DNA of 64,000 nt from Polynucleobacter necessarius (GCF_900096755.1 NZ_LT615227.1:646457-710456); one strand, 5' to 3'; positions 1-12,014 are shown, counted from the first letter of the stretch. Made by a program: numbers and translations. Notes: a model not told the origin generated them from the sequence alone.

Positions 1-17
1 TTGATGGGGTTTTTGAC

Positions 18-26
18 TTATCCACC
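18..26 (+). promoter_or_regulatory. DnaA-box-like 9-mer upstream of dnaN
   Basis: TTATCCACC matches the DnaA box TTATCCACA at 8 of 9 positions. It lies in the short non-coding stretch before dnaN, where dnaA would be expected just off the left edge. One imperfect box is weak evidence for function. Confidence 0.3.
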
Positions 27-82
27 GAAATAGAGAGCCCTATTACTATTACTACTAAGATACATACAAGGGTTTAAAAGCA

Positions 83-1198
83 ATGCAACTAGTTAATACT
101 TCGCGCGATAACTTACTAAAACCGCTTCAGGTTGTTAGTGGCATTGTTGAACGTAGACACACATTGCCAATTTTGGCAAACCTACTCTTTAAGAAAAATA
201 GAGAAAAGGTTTCTTTTGTCTCTACCGATATCGAGATTCAAATTACAACGAACGCAAATTTCGGCGTTGGTTCTGAAGATGTAACCACTACCGTTGCAGC
301 AAGAAAGTTGTTGGATATTTTGCGTGCACTCCCTGAGGGGCCGGTGGCTTTAAATCTTAAGGACAATCGTATGGTTGTTCAAAGCGGTAAGAGTCGTTTC
401 TCATTACAGACCTTATCGGCTACTGAATTTCCAATCATGCAAACAGTGGGTGAAGTGACTGCAGCTTGGAAGATGACGCAAAAGAATTTCCGTCAGCTAA
501 TCAGCCAGGTACATTTTTCAATGGCACAACAAGACATTCGTTACTACTTAAACGGGATGTTGTTGGTGATTGAAGGTAAAGAGGTTGTTGCCGTTGCGAC
601 CGATGGCCATCGCTTGGCTTATTCTCAGGTTGAGTTGGCTGAAGCACCTTCTGGGTCTGGTCAAAAGCAAGAAATTATTATTCCTCGCAAAACCATTCTT
701 GAGTTACAGCATCTCTTAGAGGATTCAGATGAGTTGTTGGAAGCACGCTTAACTGCGAAACAGGCAAAATTTGCTTTTGGCGACATTGAACTGATTTCCA
801 AATTGGTTGAGGGTAAATTCCCGGATTTTCAAAGAGTGATTCCAAAAGGCCATAAAAATTCATTGGTTGTTGGTCGCGATGAACTTCAGGCCGCACTCCA
901 ACGCGCTGCAATTCTGACCACAGATAAATTTAAAGGTGTGCGCTTCTCTTTATCTCCAAATCGCATCACCATTCAATCTACCAATGCGGAGCAAGAAGAA
1001 GCGCAAGAAGAGATTGAAACCGAGTATGGTGGTGATGCGGTTGAGATTGGATTTAACGTAAGTTATTTATTAGATGTTTTATCAAGCCTAAAGACTGAGA
1101 AGATTCAAATTAGCTTAGGTGATGCAAACAGCAGTGCTGTAATTACTCTGCCTGGCTCAGAGAACTTTAAGTATGTTGTGATGCCAATGCGTATTTAA
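83..1198 (+). CDS. dnaN: DNA polymerase III beta sliding clamp
   Basis: This encodes the ring-shaped processivity clamp that tethers DNA polymerase III to DNA and docks other replication and repair proteins. The 371 residues fit the usual bacterial length of about 366-375, with three similar domains of about 125 residues each. The C-terminus VVMPMRI matches the family ending. ATG 83 is preceded by AAGGG at a workable distance. gyrB follows after 11 bp, so the pair is probably one transcript in the classical dnaA-dnaN-gyrB cluster; dnaA itself is outside the window. Confidence 0.97.
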   Translation: MQLVNTSRDNLLKPLQVVSGIVERRHTLPILANLLFKKNREKVSFVSTDIEIQITTNANFGVGSEDVTTTVAARKLLDILRALPEGPVALNLKDNRMVVQSGKSRFSLQTLSATEFPIMQTVGEVTAAWKMTQKNFRQLISQVHFSMAQQDIRYYLNGMLLVIEGKEVVAVATDGHRLAYSQVELAEAPSGSGQKQEIIIPRKTILELQHLLEDSDELLEARLTAKQAKFAFGDIELISKLVEGKFPDFQRVIPKGHKNSLVVGRDELQAALQRAAILTTDKFKGVRFSLSPNRITIQSTNAEQEEAQEEIETEYGGDAVEIGFNVSYLLDVLSSLKTEKIQISLGDANSSAVITLPGSENFKYVVMPMRI

Positions 1199-1203
1199 TT
1201 TAG

Positions 1204-3708
<2,505 letters not shown>

Positions 3709-3711
3709 TTT

Positions 3712-4205
3712 ATGGCATCCAAAAAATCAAAGCCACCAAAGGTGGATCGATCTTCTATTGTTGTTAAGTCTTCCCCCATCCACGGGAAAGGCGTCTTTGT
3801 TGCTAAGCCGATTAAAAAAGCCAAGCCATTATTGAGTATCAGGGTGAGCGTATTAGTTGGAAGCTGGCTGAAAAGCGCCACCCACACGATCCAAAAGACC
3901 CAAATCACACCTTTTATTTTTCTTTAGAAGATGGTCGGGTAATTGATGCTAAGTACGGCGGCAATGCTGCGCGCTGGATTAATCACTCTTGCGCACCCAG
4001 TTGCGAGGCGCGTGAGGATGATTTTGGTGGCGAGCCACAGGTATTTATTTATGCAAAGCGCGCACTCAAGGTTGGTGAAGAGTTGTTCTATGACTACTCA
4101 TTGGATGTTGAGGGCCGCATTACTAAGCAAATGAAAAAAGACTACGAGTGTCGTTGTGGTGCAAAAAAGTGCCGCGGCACTATGCTTGCATCTAAGAGTA
4201 AATAA
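3712..4205 (+). pseudogene. SET-domain protein (lysine methyltransferase-like), frameshifted
   Basis: The reading frame opens at ATG 3712 with an SSIHGKGVF-like SET start (SSPIHGKGVFVAKPI). It leaves frame around 3829-3833, where one base appears missing (TTATTGAG where TTAATTGAG is expected). The next frame then continues EYQGERISWKLAEKRHP, through the catalytic SET motif RWINHSC, to the post-SET cysteines CRCGAKKCRG and a stop at 4205. Restoring one base gives a full protein of about 165 residues. It starts 3 bp after gyrB. Loss of the active-site half makes the product non-functional unless the lesion is an assembly error. Confidence 0.85.
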
Positions 4206-4220
4206 ACAGAGTTATTTCTA

Positions 4221-4445
4221 ATGTTGTACGTAACAATCCAAGAGCTTGAGGCCGCCATCAATTACTGGCGCAGCCAGTCGCCATCAGAGGGTGACGAGCT
4301 CCGTCTGTGTGCTGAGGCCTCGGCCCTCGCCAAGCCATATGCACTCATGATTATTCAAGGCTCACAACGTATCCCTGTGGATGTTTTGGATGAACTAGCG
4401 CGATCTGCGGTGCAAAAATTTACCAAAGTCACCCAAACAAAATAA
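4221..4445 (+). CDS. DUF3717-like small hypothetical protein
   Basis: This is a 74-residue protein beginning MLYVTIQELEAAINYWRSQSPS, which I recognise as resembling the DUF3717 family of Burkholderiales. Its function is unknown. There are no membrane segments or cysteine clusters; it looks like a compact, mostly helical cytosolic protein. It follows the broken SET gene by 15 bp and precedes the ABC transporter operon. The family assignment is from memory. Confidence 0.7.
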   Translation: MLYVTIQELEAAINYWRSQSPSEGDELRLCAEASALAKPYALMIIQGSQRIPVDVLDELARSAVQKFTKVTQTK

Positions 4446-4539
4446 GCATTTCTCCTTTTCGTATTTAGGGTTATCGCTATATAAGACAAGGCCGTCTTGG
4501 GTTATCCTCAATGTCTTGCTCTATTTAGAGGGTAAAAGA

Positions 4540-5301
4540 TTGCAAGAGACGATATTAAAAACAATTGGACTGGGGAAATCTTTTAAAGGATTTTCTGCAG
4601 TTACTGATGTCAACCTGGATGTCACCAGGGGGACTATTCACGCGTTGATTGGCCCTAACGGCGCCGGAAAAACAACCTGCTTTAATTTGCTAACAAAGTT
4701 TCTGGAGCCAAGTAGCGGCCAAATCTTGTTTAATGGGTTTGATATCACCAATGAGGCGCCGGCTCAAATTGCCCGCCGAGGCGTAATTCGGTCTTTTCAG
4801 ATCTCCGCTGTGTTTCCGCATCTGACTGTTTTGGAAAACGTTCGTGTTGCACTGCAGCGAGGTTTGGGTACAGAGTTCCACTTTTGGAAATCCGGCAACT
4901 CTTTGAATGTTCTAAATGACCGTGCGCTGGAGTTATTGCATGAAGTTGGTTTGGAGGACTTTGCCCATGAAGAGACCTTAAATCTGGATTATGGCCGTAA
5001 AAGAGCGCTCGAAATTGCCACCACCTTGGCTATGGAGCCAGAGTTAATGCTCCTGGATGAGCCAACTCAAGGAATGGGCCATGAGGATGTCGAGTGTGTA
5101 ACCGAATTAATTGATCGCGTGGCCAAGGGCCGCACCATCTTGATGGTTGAGCACAACATGAAGGTTGTTTCATCCATTGCCGACAAAATTACCGTGTTGC
5201 AGCGGGGTTCAGTTTTGGCAGAGGGTTCATATCACGAGGTTTCTACCAACCCCTTGGTTGTAGAGGCTTATATGGGTAGCCATGGGGGAGACAACCTATG
5301 A
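4540..5301 (+). CDS. HAAT-family ABC transporter ATP-binding protein (LivG type)
   Basis: This is one of the two ATPases driving a branched-chain amino-acid/amide-type importer. The Walker A motif GPNGAGKTT starts near residue 38, the signature-like LDYGRKRAL near 149, and the Walker B LMLLDEPTQGM near 169. I chose TTG 4540 because AGAGGG lies just upstream; TTG 4516 would add eight residues. The stop overlaps the next ATPase start by 4 bp (ATGA), so the two are translationally coupled. The substrate cannot be told from sequence. Confidence 0.92.
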   Translation: MQETILKTIGLGKSFKGFSAVTDVNLDVTRGTIHALIGPNGAGKTTCFNLLTKFLEPSSGQILFNGFDITNEAPAQIARRGVIRSFQISAVFPHLTVLENVRVALQRGLGTEFHFWKSGNSLNVLNDRALELLHEVGLEDFAHEETLNLDYGRKRALEIATTLAMEPELMLLDEPTQGMGHEDVECVTELIDRVAKGRTILMVEHNMKVVSSIADKITVLQRGSVLAEGSYHEVSTNPLVVEAYMGSHGGDNL

Positions 5302-6002
5302 GCACAATGGCGTTAGAGGTTAAGAACCTAGAGTCTTGGTATGGCGAGTCCCATATTTTGCACGGCGTTAATTTTGCTGTGCGCGACGGCGAGGTTGTTA
5401 CTTTGCTTGGGTGCAATGGAGCGGGGCGAAGCACCATACTAAAAACCATTCTTGGCTTAACCAGCAAGAGAACCGGTTCGGTAGAGATCTACGGCACACA
5501 AACTATTGATATGCCAACGTACAAAATTGCACGCTTGGGCGTTGGGTTTTGTTCTGAAGAAAGAGGAATCTTTGCTAGCCTAAGTACCGAAGAGAATTTA
5601 TTACTTTTGCCGGAGATTGCTCCGGGCGGCATGGGTTTGGATGAGATTTACGAAATGTTTCCTAATCTCTATGAGAGGCGCAACAGCCCTGGCACTCGGC
5701 TGTCTGGCGGCGAACAACAAATGTTGGCCATGGCGCGAATCTTAAGAACCGGCGCCAAGCTTTTGTTGCTTGACGAAATTACTGAAGGTTTGGCACCAGT
5801 GATTGTGCAAAAGTTGGGAGAGGTCGTAACCAGCCTTCGTAACAAGGGCTTCACGATTGTGTTGGTTGAGCAGAATTTCCGTTTTGCGGCACCTTTGGCG
5901 GATCGCCATTATGTGGTGGAGCATGGAAATGTGGTTGAGGTTGTAAATCAGAATGAGCTTGCTGAAAAAGCAACGCTATTAAATGAGTATCTTGGTGTTT
6001 AG
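5298..6002 (+). CDS. HAAT-family ABC transporter ATP-binding protein (LivF type)
   Basis: This is the second ATPase of the importer, 234 residues. It has an LSGGEQQMLAMAR signature and a LLLLDEITEGLAP Walker B. Its Walker A reads GCNGAGRST, with Arg44 where most ABC proteins have the ATP-phosphate-binding lysine. I recall Arg variants in this LivF subfamily from betaproteobacteria, so it is not read as a lesion. The start overlaps the upstream stop by 4 bp. The substrate-binding protein gene follows after 22 bp. Confidence 0.92.
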   Translation: MSTMALEVKNLESWYGESHILHGVNFAVRDGEVVTLLGCNGAGRSTILKTILGLTSKRTGSVEIYGTQTIDMPTYKIARLGVGFCSEERGIFASLSTEENLLLLPEIAPGGMGLDEIYEMFPNLYERRNSPGTRLSGGEQQMLAMARILRTGAKLLLLDEITEGLAPVIVQKLGEVVTSLRNKGFTIVLVEQNFRFAAPLADRHYVVEHGNVVEVVNQNELAEKATLLNEYLGV

Positions 6003-6024
6003 TGGATTTCTATAGGAGACGGTA

Positions 6025-7251
6025 ATGAAGTTAAAGCAAATAACCGCGTGTCTGGTTGCGGCGACCATGTTTGGTTCAAACCCAGTGTTTGCGCAAAATG
6101 CACCAAAAGTTAGTGGTGATGTTATTAAGATCGGCGTATTGACCGACCTGTCATCAACTTATTCTGACTTGGCTGGTCCAGGCGCTGTAATTGCAGCAAA
6201 GATGGCAATTGCTGATTTTTCTAAAGACGGCACTGTTGTTGGAAAGAAAATTGAGATTGTTAGTGCTGACCACCAAAATAAGGCCGACATTGCCGCTAAT
6301 AAAGCCCGCGAATGGTATGACAAGGATGGCGTAGACGTTATCGTTGAGCTAGTTTCTACCAACGTTGCCTTGGCTGTAATGGAAGTTGCCGAGCAAAAAA
6401 ATAAGATTACCTTGGTTTCTGGAGCGGCTTCTTTGCCAATCACCAACGAAAAATGTACTGCCAATAACGTACATTGGACTTACGACACATACGCTCTTTC
6501 AAACGGAATAGCCAAAGCGGTTGTAAAACAAGGTAAAAAGAACTGGTACTTCCTAACTGCTGACTATGCTTTTGGCGCAGCTTTGGAAAAAGACTCAACC
6601 AACGTTGTGAATGCTAATGGCGGTAAGGTTTTAGGAACCAGCAAGCATCCATTCCCTGATAGCGATTTTTCATCCTATCTTTTGAAGGCGCAGGCTAGTG
6701 GAGCTGACGTAGTGGCTTTAGCAAATGCGGGACAGGACACTATTAATAGCGTTAAGCAAGCATCTGAATTCAGTATCAACAAAAAACAAACAGTTGTTCC
6801 TCTGTTAATGTTTATCTCTGACGTTCACTCTTTAGGTCTGCCTGCCGCTCAAGGCATGTACCTTACAGAGGGCTTCTATTGGGATAGGGACGACAAGACC
6901 CGCGCATTTTCTAAGCGTTTTATTTTGCAGCATAAGCGTATGCCAACCAGCGTTCAAGCTGGCGTTTATTCATCCGTTCTTGCTTACTTAAGTGCAGTAC
7001 AAAAATCGGGTACCGATGACACACAGGCGGTTATGAAGGCTTTGAAGTCTACAAACATTGATGACGGCCTCTTCAAAGGCAAGATTCGTGCTGACGGCAA
7101 ATTTGAGCATGACATGTATTTGCTGGAAGTGAAGAAGCCTGCTGACTCTAAGAGCCTATGGGATTATTACAACGTCAAGGCGGTGATTCCTGCTGCTGAA
7201 GCTACACAACCGCTCTCATTGTCACGATGCAAGCTGGTTACTAACAAGTAA
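6025..7251 (+). CDS. ABC transporter periplasmic substrate-binding protein (LivK/UrtA-like)
   Basis: This is a periplasmic binding protein that delivers ligand to the permease pair. It has 408 residues with a Sec signal peptide (charged MKLK, hydrophobic core, VFA-QNA cleavage near residue 24), followed by the type I periplasmic-binding fold opening KIGVLTDLSSTYSDLAGPG. ATG 6025 has a good AGGAG site upstream. It sits between the ATPases and the permeases. The ligand is unknown; branched-chain amino acids, amides or urea-like compounds are all possible. Confidence 0.92.
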   Translation: MKLKQITACLVAATMFGSNPVFAQNAPKVSGDVIKIGVLTDLSSTYSDLAGPGAVIAAKMAIADFSKDGTVVGKKIEIVSADHQNKADIAANKAREWYDKDGVDVIVELVSTNVALAVMEVAEQKNKITLVSGAASLPITNEKCTANNVHWTYDTYALSNGIAKAVVKQGKKNWYFLTADYAFGAALEKDSTNVVNANGGKVLGTSKHPFPDSDFSSYLLKAQASGADVVALANAGQDTINSVKQASEFSINKKQTVVPLLMFISDVHSLGLPAAQGMYLTEGFYWDRDDKTRAFSKRFILQHKRMPTSVQAGVYSSVLAYLSAVQKSGTDDTQAVMKALKSTNIDDGLFKGKIRADGKFEHDMYLLEVKKPADSKSLWDYYNVKAVIPAAEATQPLSLSRCKLVTNK

Positions 7252-7267
7252 TTAACCTTAATTAAGC

Positions 7268-8190
7268 ATGTTTGAACTTCTCGGAATTACCCCCCCCAAG
7301 GGCTGGTAGCCCAGCTCTTGGGGGGGCTTATTAATGGCTCGTTTTACGCCATATTGAGCTTGGGACTGGCCATTATTTTTGGCCTTCTCAACATTATTAA
7401 TTTTGCTCATGGCGCTCAATACACCATGGGTGCATTTATCGCCTGGATTGGCTTAACTCAGATCAGCCAGTGGCTCGGCTTTCCTGATCTTTCCATCAAC
7501 TATTGGTTTGCATTGATTGTTGTGCCACTAGTGTTGGCGGGTTTCGGTTTGATTCTTGAGCGAACCATGCTGCGCCGTTTGTATCACCTTGATCACTTAT
7601 ATGGCCTACTCCTCACGTTTGGTTTGGCTTTGATTATTGAGGGTATGTTCCGTCATTGGTATGGCATCTCCGGCGAGAGCTATCCAGCTCCTGAGCTGCT
7701 GCAGGGTGCGATCCCCCTTGAGTCTATTGGCATCATCTTGCCAAAATACCGTTTATGGGTAGTAGTTATTTCTTTGGTTGTGTGCTTCTCTACCTGGTAT
7801 GTAATTGAGAAAACAAAACTCGGGGCTTATCTACGTGCGGGCACTGAAAACCCAAAATTGTTACAAGCTTTTGGTATCAATGTTCCTTTGATGATTTCTT
7901 TGGCCTACGCTTATGGCGTTGGTCTTGCGGGCTTCGCTGGTGTTTTGGCTGCCCCAATATTTCAAGTTAACCCATTGATGGGTTCAAACCTCATCATTGT
8001 TGTTTTTGCAGTGGTTGTAATCGGTGGTATGGGCTCCATCATGGGCGCCATCTTGACCGGTTTAGGTTTGGGCTTGGTTGAGGGCCTTACCAAAGTCTTT
8101 TACCCAGAAGCTTCTGGCGTTGTTATTTTTGTGATCATGGCAATTGTTTTGTTGATTCGCCCTGCTGGACTATTTGGGCGGGAGAAATAA
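7268..8190 (+). pseudogene. HAAT ABC transporter permease (LivH type) with disrupted 5' end
   Basis: The expected start is ATG 7268, giving MFELLGIT. The frame is lost in a run of eight C (7290-7297) and ends at TAG 7307-7309. The second frame reads PQGLVAQLLGGLINGSFYA and continues open to 8190, with eight or so hydrophobic segments and LNIINFAHGAQYTMGAF typical of LivH. A run of six or nine C would restore one frame. The only common in-frame start after the lesion is TTG 7318, which would trim the N-terminus but keep most of the first membrane segment. The rest of the gene is intact, so it may still be translated at low level, or the C count may be wrong. Confidence 0.65.
7291..7326. repeat. 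Inverted repeat with C7 and G7 arms at the livH start
   Basis: CCCCCCCAAG at 7291-7300 pairs with CTTGGGGGGG at 7317-7326. GCTGG and CCAGC inside extend the stem, with one mismatch. The hairpin covers the lost-frame site and the fallback TTG start at 7318. Such a stem could hide a start codon and is a likely place for polymerase or sequencing slippage. Confidence 0.75.
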
Positions 8191-8192
8191 TC

Positions 8193-9122
8193 ATGAATCC
8201 AAAAACAAAAATGTTGTACGGCATCTTAGTGTTGATTGCCCTATTGCTGCCTTTCCAAGACTTCATTTACCTCGTCTTCGCAATGAAGGTATTGTGTTTC
8301 GCTCTCTTTGCTTGTGCTTTTAATTTGTTGCTTGGCTTCACAGGACTATTGTCTTTTGGGCATGCGGCATTTTTCGGAACCGCCGCTTACATTACCGCCT
8401 ATTTCTGCAAAGAAGCCGGCCTTTCCCCTGAGTTGGGAATCATCTTGGGCGTCTTTGGCTCTGGCACCCTTGGTTTTTTGATTGGTTCTTTGGCTATTCG
8501 CAGACAGGGCATCTATTTTGCGATGGTGACCTTGGCTCTATCGCAAATGATTTACTTCCTAGCGGTTCAGCTGCCATTTACTGGTGGTGAGGATGGAATT
8601 CAGGGCGTTCCTCGTGGAATGTTGTTTGGTTTGATTGATTTAAAAGACGACGTTGCGATGTATTACTTCGTTTTGGCCGTTTTCTTGTTTGGTTTCGCTC
8701 TCATCATGCGCGCGGCCCACTCCCCGTTTGGTCAGGTACTTAAGGCGATTCGTGAAAACGAGCCTCGTGCCATTTCTTTGGGTTACGACGTTGATCGATT
8801 CAAGTTGATGTCTTTTGTAATCTCAGCCGCCCTCGCTGGTTTGGCTGGATCAATGAAGTCGTTGGTATTCCAATTGGCAACATTAACCGATGTGCATTGG
8901 CATATGTCTGGCGAAGTGGTGTTGATGACATTACTTGGCGGCATGGGAACCATTCTTGGTCCGGTGGTTGGCGCTGGCATTGTTGTCGGCTTGCAGAACT
9001 ACTTGGCAAACATTGGCTCGTGGAGCACGATCGCAACGGGCTTTATTTTTGTAATTTGCGTTTTAGCATTTCGTCGTGGCGTTGTTGGTGAAATCGCTGC
9101 GCACTTCAAAAACAAAAACTGA
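8193..9122 (+). CDS. HAAT-family ABC transporter permease (LivM type)
   Basis: This is the second membrane subunit of the importer, 309 residues with about nine hydrophobic segments. It has the LivM hallmarks FNLLLGFTGLLSFGHAAFFG near residues 45-65 and AIRENEPRAISLGYDV, the cytoplasmic loop that contacts the ATPases. It starts 2 bp after the LivH stop and is the last gene of the transporter operon; a stem-loop follows at 9154-9183. It looks intact, unlike its partner's 5' end. Confidence 0.92.
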   Translation: MNPKTKMLYGILVLIALLLPFQDFIYLVFAMKVLCFALFACAFNLLLGFTGLLSFGHAAFFGTAAYITAYFCKEAGLSPELGIILGVFGSGTLGFLIGSLAIRRQGIYFAMVTLALSQMIYFLAVQLPFTGGEDGIQGVPRGMLFGLIDLKDDVAMYYFVLAVFLFGFALIMRAAHSPFGQVLKAIRENEPRAISLGYDVDRFKLMSFVISAALAGLAGSMKSLVFQLATLTDVHWHMSGEVVLMTLLGGMGTILGPVVGAGIVVGLQNYLANIGSWSTIATGFIFVICVLAFRRGVVGEIAAHFKNKN

Positions 9123-9153
9123 GTTTTTGTTTTCCTTTTATTATTTGGTTTTA

Positions 9154-9183
9154 GTGTGGCGCCAATTTTTAATTGCGCCACAC
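9154..9183 (+). terminator. Stem-loop after the ABC transporter operon
   Basis: GTGTGGCGC at 9154-9162 pairs perfectly with GCGCCACAC at 9175-9183 across a 12-base AT-rich loop. The downstream sequence is AT-rich but lacks a clean T run, so termination may be imperfect. Confidence 0.55.
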
Positions 9184-9206
9184 TCATTTAATTAAAAGAG
9201 ACACTC

Positions 9207-9985
9207 ATCGAATTCTCAATTTATATCTGGCCATTGCTGTTAGCGATGGCTTTTTTTGCCGCTCTAGTTGACGCCGTGGCTGGTGGCGGAGGGCCTCATA
9301 CAGGTGCCCGCCTTGTTTGCGGCTTATCCTGACGTGCCCCCTGCGACCTTGCTTTCAACCAATAAAGTATCTGCTGTTGGTGGAACCTTAAATGCTGCGC
9401 GCAGATATTTGCGTCATGTTTCTTTGCCTTGGGCTGTTGTTGGGCCTGCAATTGTTGCGGGTTTTGTTGGTTCACTCTTAGGTGCTAATGCGGTGAGCAA
9501 TTTTCCCGCGGAGCCTTTGCGCAAAGCGCTCCCATTTTTATTGTTGTTCTTGTTAATTTATACATGGTTCCAGCCTAACCTCGGTCAGGCCCATGCACCC
9601 AAGAGTCTTGGGAGACTTCAACAACTTAAAGGGATTGCGCTTGGTTTGATAATTGGTTTTTACGATGGCTTTTTTGGCCCAGGCACCGGAAGCTTTTTAT
9701 TGTTTGGATTTGTGCGTTTTTTTTGGCTTTGATTTTTTGCACGCATCGGCCGCTACAAAATTAGTGAATGTTGCAACCAACTTAGCTGCAATCTTGATGC
9801 TGGCCAGTCTTGGACAAATTAATTGGACTCTGGGTTTTGCCATGATGATTGCCAATATTGCGGGCAGTCAGTTTGGAGGTCGTTTAGCAATTCAGCATGG
9901 CTGCACGTTTGTCAGAAAAGCTTTTCTTGTGATTGTGAGTGTGCTGATTCTGAAGTCTGCCTGGAATGCCTATTTTCTCAATTAA
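9207..9985 (+). pseudogene. TauE/SafE-family membrane permease, two frameshifts
   Basis: The pieces join into one TauE/SafE (DUF81) protein of about 260 residues, a family of sulfite/organosulfonate or other anion exporters. The opening EFSIYIWPLLLAMAFFAALVDAVAGGGG runs up to 9291-9295, where an extra C shifts frame. LIQVPALFAAYPDVPPATLLSTNK continues to a run of eight T (9717-9724; seven expected). GFDFLHASAATKLVNVATN then runs to the stop at 9985. No ATG precedes the first segment; ATC sits at the expected start (9207), so the start may be lost too. Confidence 0.9.
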
Positions 9986-10036
9986 ATCAAATACTTAGAA
10001 AACTTACCTTTATTTTTCTAGGATTTTGTAATCTTT

Positions 10037-10052
10037 TGTTTCACGTGAAACA
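10037..10052. promoter_or_regulatory. parS centromere-like site 1
   Basis: TGTTTCACGTGAAACA is a perfect 16-bp palindrome and matches the canonical chromosomal parS sequence bound by ParB. It lies 40 bp before mnmG, in the same operon as parA and parB, and overlaps the -35 region of a possible mnmG promoter. Confidence 0.93.
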
Positions 10053-10068
10053 AACAAAATGCTATGAT
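10040..10068 (+). promoter_or_regulatory. Possible mnmG operon promoter overlapped by parS
   Basis: TTCACG (10040-10045), 17 bp, then TATGAT (10063-10068) resembles a sigma70 promoter with a good -10 and a weak -35. The -35 hexamer lies inside the parS palindrome, so ParB binding would be expected to compete with RNA polymerase. This is inference from position only. Confidence 0.45.
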
Positions 10069-10091
10069 CATCGCCCTATCAGAGGCAAATC

Positions 10092-12014
10092 ATGCGTTAT
10101 TCCAAAAGTTTCGATGTCATAGTGGTTGGTGGCGGTCACGCTGGGACCGAGGCCGCCCTGGCATCGGCGCGCATGGGTTGCGACACCCTATTAATTACCC
10201 ATAGCATTGAAAACCTGGGTGCGATGAGCTGCAATCCCTCCATTGGCGGGATCGGTAAGGGGCACTTAGTTAAAGAGATTGACGCTATGGGTGGCGCCAT
10301 GGCCGCCGCTACAGATGAGGCGGGCATTCAATTTCGTATTCTGAACTCCAGTAAGGGCCCTGCTGTTCGTGCTACTCGTGCTCAGGGCGACCGGGTTTTA
10401 TATAAGGCAGCAATTCGCCGTCGCCTAGAAAATCAACCCAATTTAAGCCTGTTTCAGGCGGCGGCAGATGATCTGTTGGTTAAGGGCGACGAGGTTCAGG
10501 GTGTAGTTACTCAAATGGGCCTGGAGTTTATGGCCAAAAAAGTGGTTTTGACGGCCGGCACCTTTTTGGATGGCAAGATCCACGTTGGTTTAAATAATTA
10601 TGCTGGTGGTCGCGCTGGCGATCCCGCGGCAGCCTCTTTATCTGCAAGACTAAAAGAATTGAAGCTTCCACAAGGAAGACTCAAGACTGGTACTCCGCCC
10701 CGGATTGATGGTCGGACGATCGACTTCTCCGTCATGCTTGAGCAGCCTGGTGATCTCGATCCAGTTCCGGTCTTTTCTTATTTGGGCCGTCCTGAGCAGC
10801 ATCCCAAGCAGGTGCCTTGCTGGATTTCACATACCAACGAGAAAACCCACGACATTATTCGCGGTGGTTTGGATCGTTCGCCAATGTATACCGGCGTTAT
10901 TGAGGGTGTTGGCCCTCGCTACTGCCCTTCCATTGAAGACAAAATTCATCGCTTTGCCTCTAGAAATAGTCACCAGATCTTTTTGGAGCCCGAGGGCTTA
11001 ACGACGAACGAGTTTTACCCTAACGGGATATCGACCAGCCTGCCCTTTGATGTGCAGTGGGACTTAGTCCGTAGCATTCGCGGCATGGAGTCTGCGGTTA
11101 TCGTGCGCCCTGGTTATGCCATTGAGTATGACTTCTTTGATCCGCGCCAATTACGCCATAGTCTAGAGACTAGAGTTATTGGAGGCCTTTACTTTGCTGG
11201 TCAAATTAATGGCACTACGGGATATGAAGAGGCTGCAGCGCAGGGAATGCTAGCGGGAATCAATGCTGGCTTAGCCGCCAAAGGCAAGGAGCCTTGGTTG
11301 CCAAAGCGAAGCGAGTCCTACATCGGTGTTTTAGTGGATGATTTGATTACCCGTGGAGTTCAAGAGCCCTATCGAATGTTTACAAGCCGCGCGGAATACC
11401 GTTTGAGTTTGCGTGAGGACAACGCAGATATGCGTTTATCTACCATTGGGCGAGAGTCGGGACTTGTAGATGACTATCGTTGGGAAGTCTTTTGCAGAAA
11501 GCAGGAGGCTGTTTCACGTGAAACATCTCGTTTGCAAAGCATTTGGGTGGGCCCTAAAAGTGAGGCAGCCCCTTTTGTATCCCAATTATTGGGCCAAGAT
11601 CTTTCCCATGAGTGCAGTTTGGCGGAGCTTTTAAGGCGCCCAGGCGTTACTTATGAATCAATTACTGCGCTTGGCGGCGGAATGTGGGCGCCGGAGACTT
11701 TGGATGAGGATCTGGGTTTGGCGGCTCAAATTAGCGATCAAGTGGAAATTTCAGTGAAGTACCAGGGCTACATTGAGCGCCAGGCCACAGAAATCGCTCG
11801 CCAAGAACACAATGAGACGTTTCCACTGCCAGAATCGCTTGATTATGCGCAGGTGGTTGGGCTTTCTAAAGAGGTTCAGCAAAAGCTCAATCTCCATAAG
11901 CCTGAAACGTTGGGTCAGGCAGGTCGTATTTCTGGGGTAACGCCCGCAGCGCTTTCGCTGCTTTTAGTGCACCTTAAAAAAGGTTTGGGCCGTACCCAAG
12001 AAACTCATGAGTGA
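10092..12014 (+). CDS. mnmG: tRNA uridine-5-carboxymethylaminomethyl modification enzyme MnmG (GidA)
   Basis: This FAD-dependent enzyme works with MnmE to modify the wobble uridine (U34) of several tRNAs. It has 640 residues. The N-terminal dinucleotide-binding motif [12 protein letters not shown] is near residue 11, [20 protein letters not shown] follows, and [12 protein letters not shown] lies in the FAD domain. The C-terminal helical domain interacts with MnmE. The ATG is preceded by AGAGGC. Its stop overlaps the rsmG start by 8 bp. A perfect parS site is embedded in the coding sequence at 11510-11525. Gene order mnmG-rsmG-parA-parB is classical for origin-proximal regions. Confidence 0.97.
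   Translation: MRYSKSFDVIVVGGGHAGTEAALASARMGCDTLLITHSIENLGAMSCNPSIGGIGKGHLVKEIDAMGGAMAAATDEAGIQFRILNSSKGPAVRATRAQGDRVLYKAAIRRRLENQPNLSLFQAAADDLLVKGDEVQGVVTQMGLEFMAKKVVLTAGTFLDGKIHVGLNNYAGGRAGDPAAASLSARLKELKLPQGRLKTGTPPRIDGRTIDFSVMLEQPGDLDPVPVFSYLGRPEQHPKQVPCWISHTNEKTHDIIRGGLDRSPMYTGVIEGVGPRYCPSIEDKIHRFASRNSHQIFLEPEGLTTNEFYPNGISTSLPFDVQWDLVRSIRGMESAVIVRPGYAIEYDFFDPRQLRHSLETRVIGGLYFAGQINGTTGYEEAAAQGMLAGINAGLAAKGKEPWLPKRSESYIGVLVDDLITRGVQEPYRMFTSRAEYRLSLREDNADMRLSTIGRESGLVDDYRWEVFCRKQEAVSRETSRLQSIWVGPKSEAAPFVSQLLGQDLSHECSLAELLRRPGVTYESITALGGGMWAPETLDEDLGLAAQISDQVEISVKYQGYIERQATEIARQEHNETFPLPESLDYAQVVGLSKEVQQKLNLHKPETLGQAGRISGVTPAALSLLLVHLKKGLGRTQETHE
11510..11525. promoter_or_regulatory. parS site 2, inside mnmG
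   Basis: A second perfect TGTTTCACGTGAAACA lies within the mnmG coding sequence, read there as the codons around AVSRETS. Two exact 16-bp matches 1.5 kb apart and within 4 kb of parAB are far more than chance allows and mark this as the partition centromere region. Confidence 0.93.

Noticed and set aside
5298..6002. Walker A lysine replaced by arginine in the second ABC ATPase
   Set aside because: The rest of the protein is intact, and I recall Arg variants in LivF-type ATPases of related bacteria, so it was not reported as a lesion.
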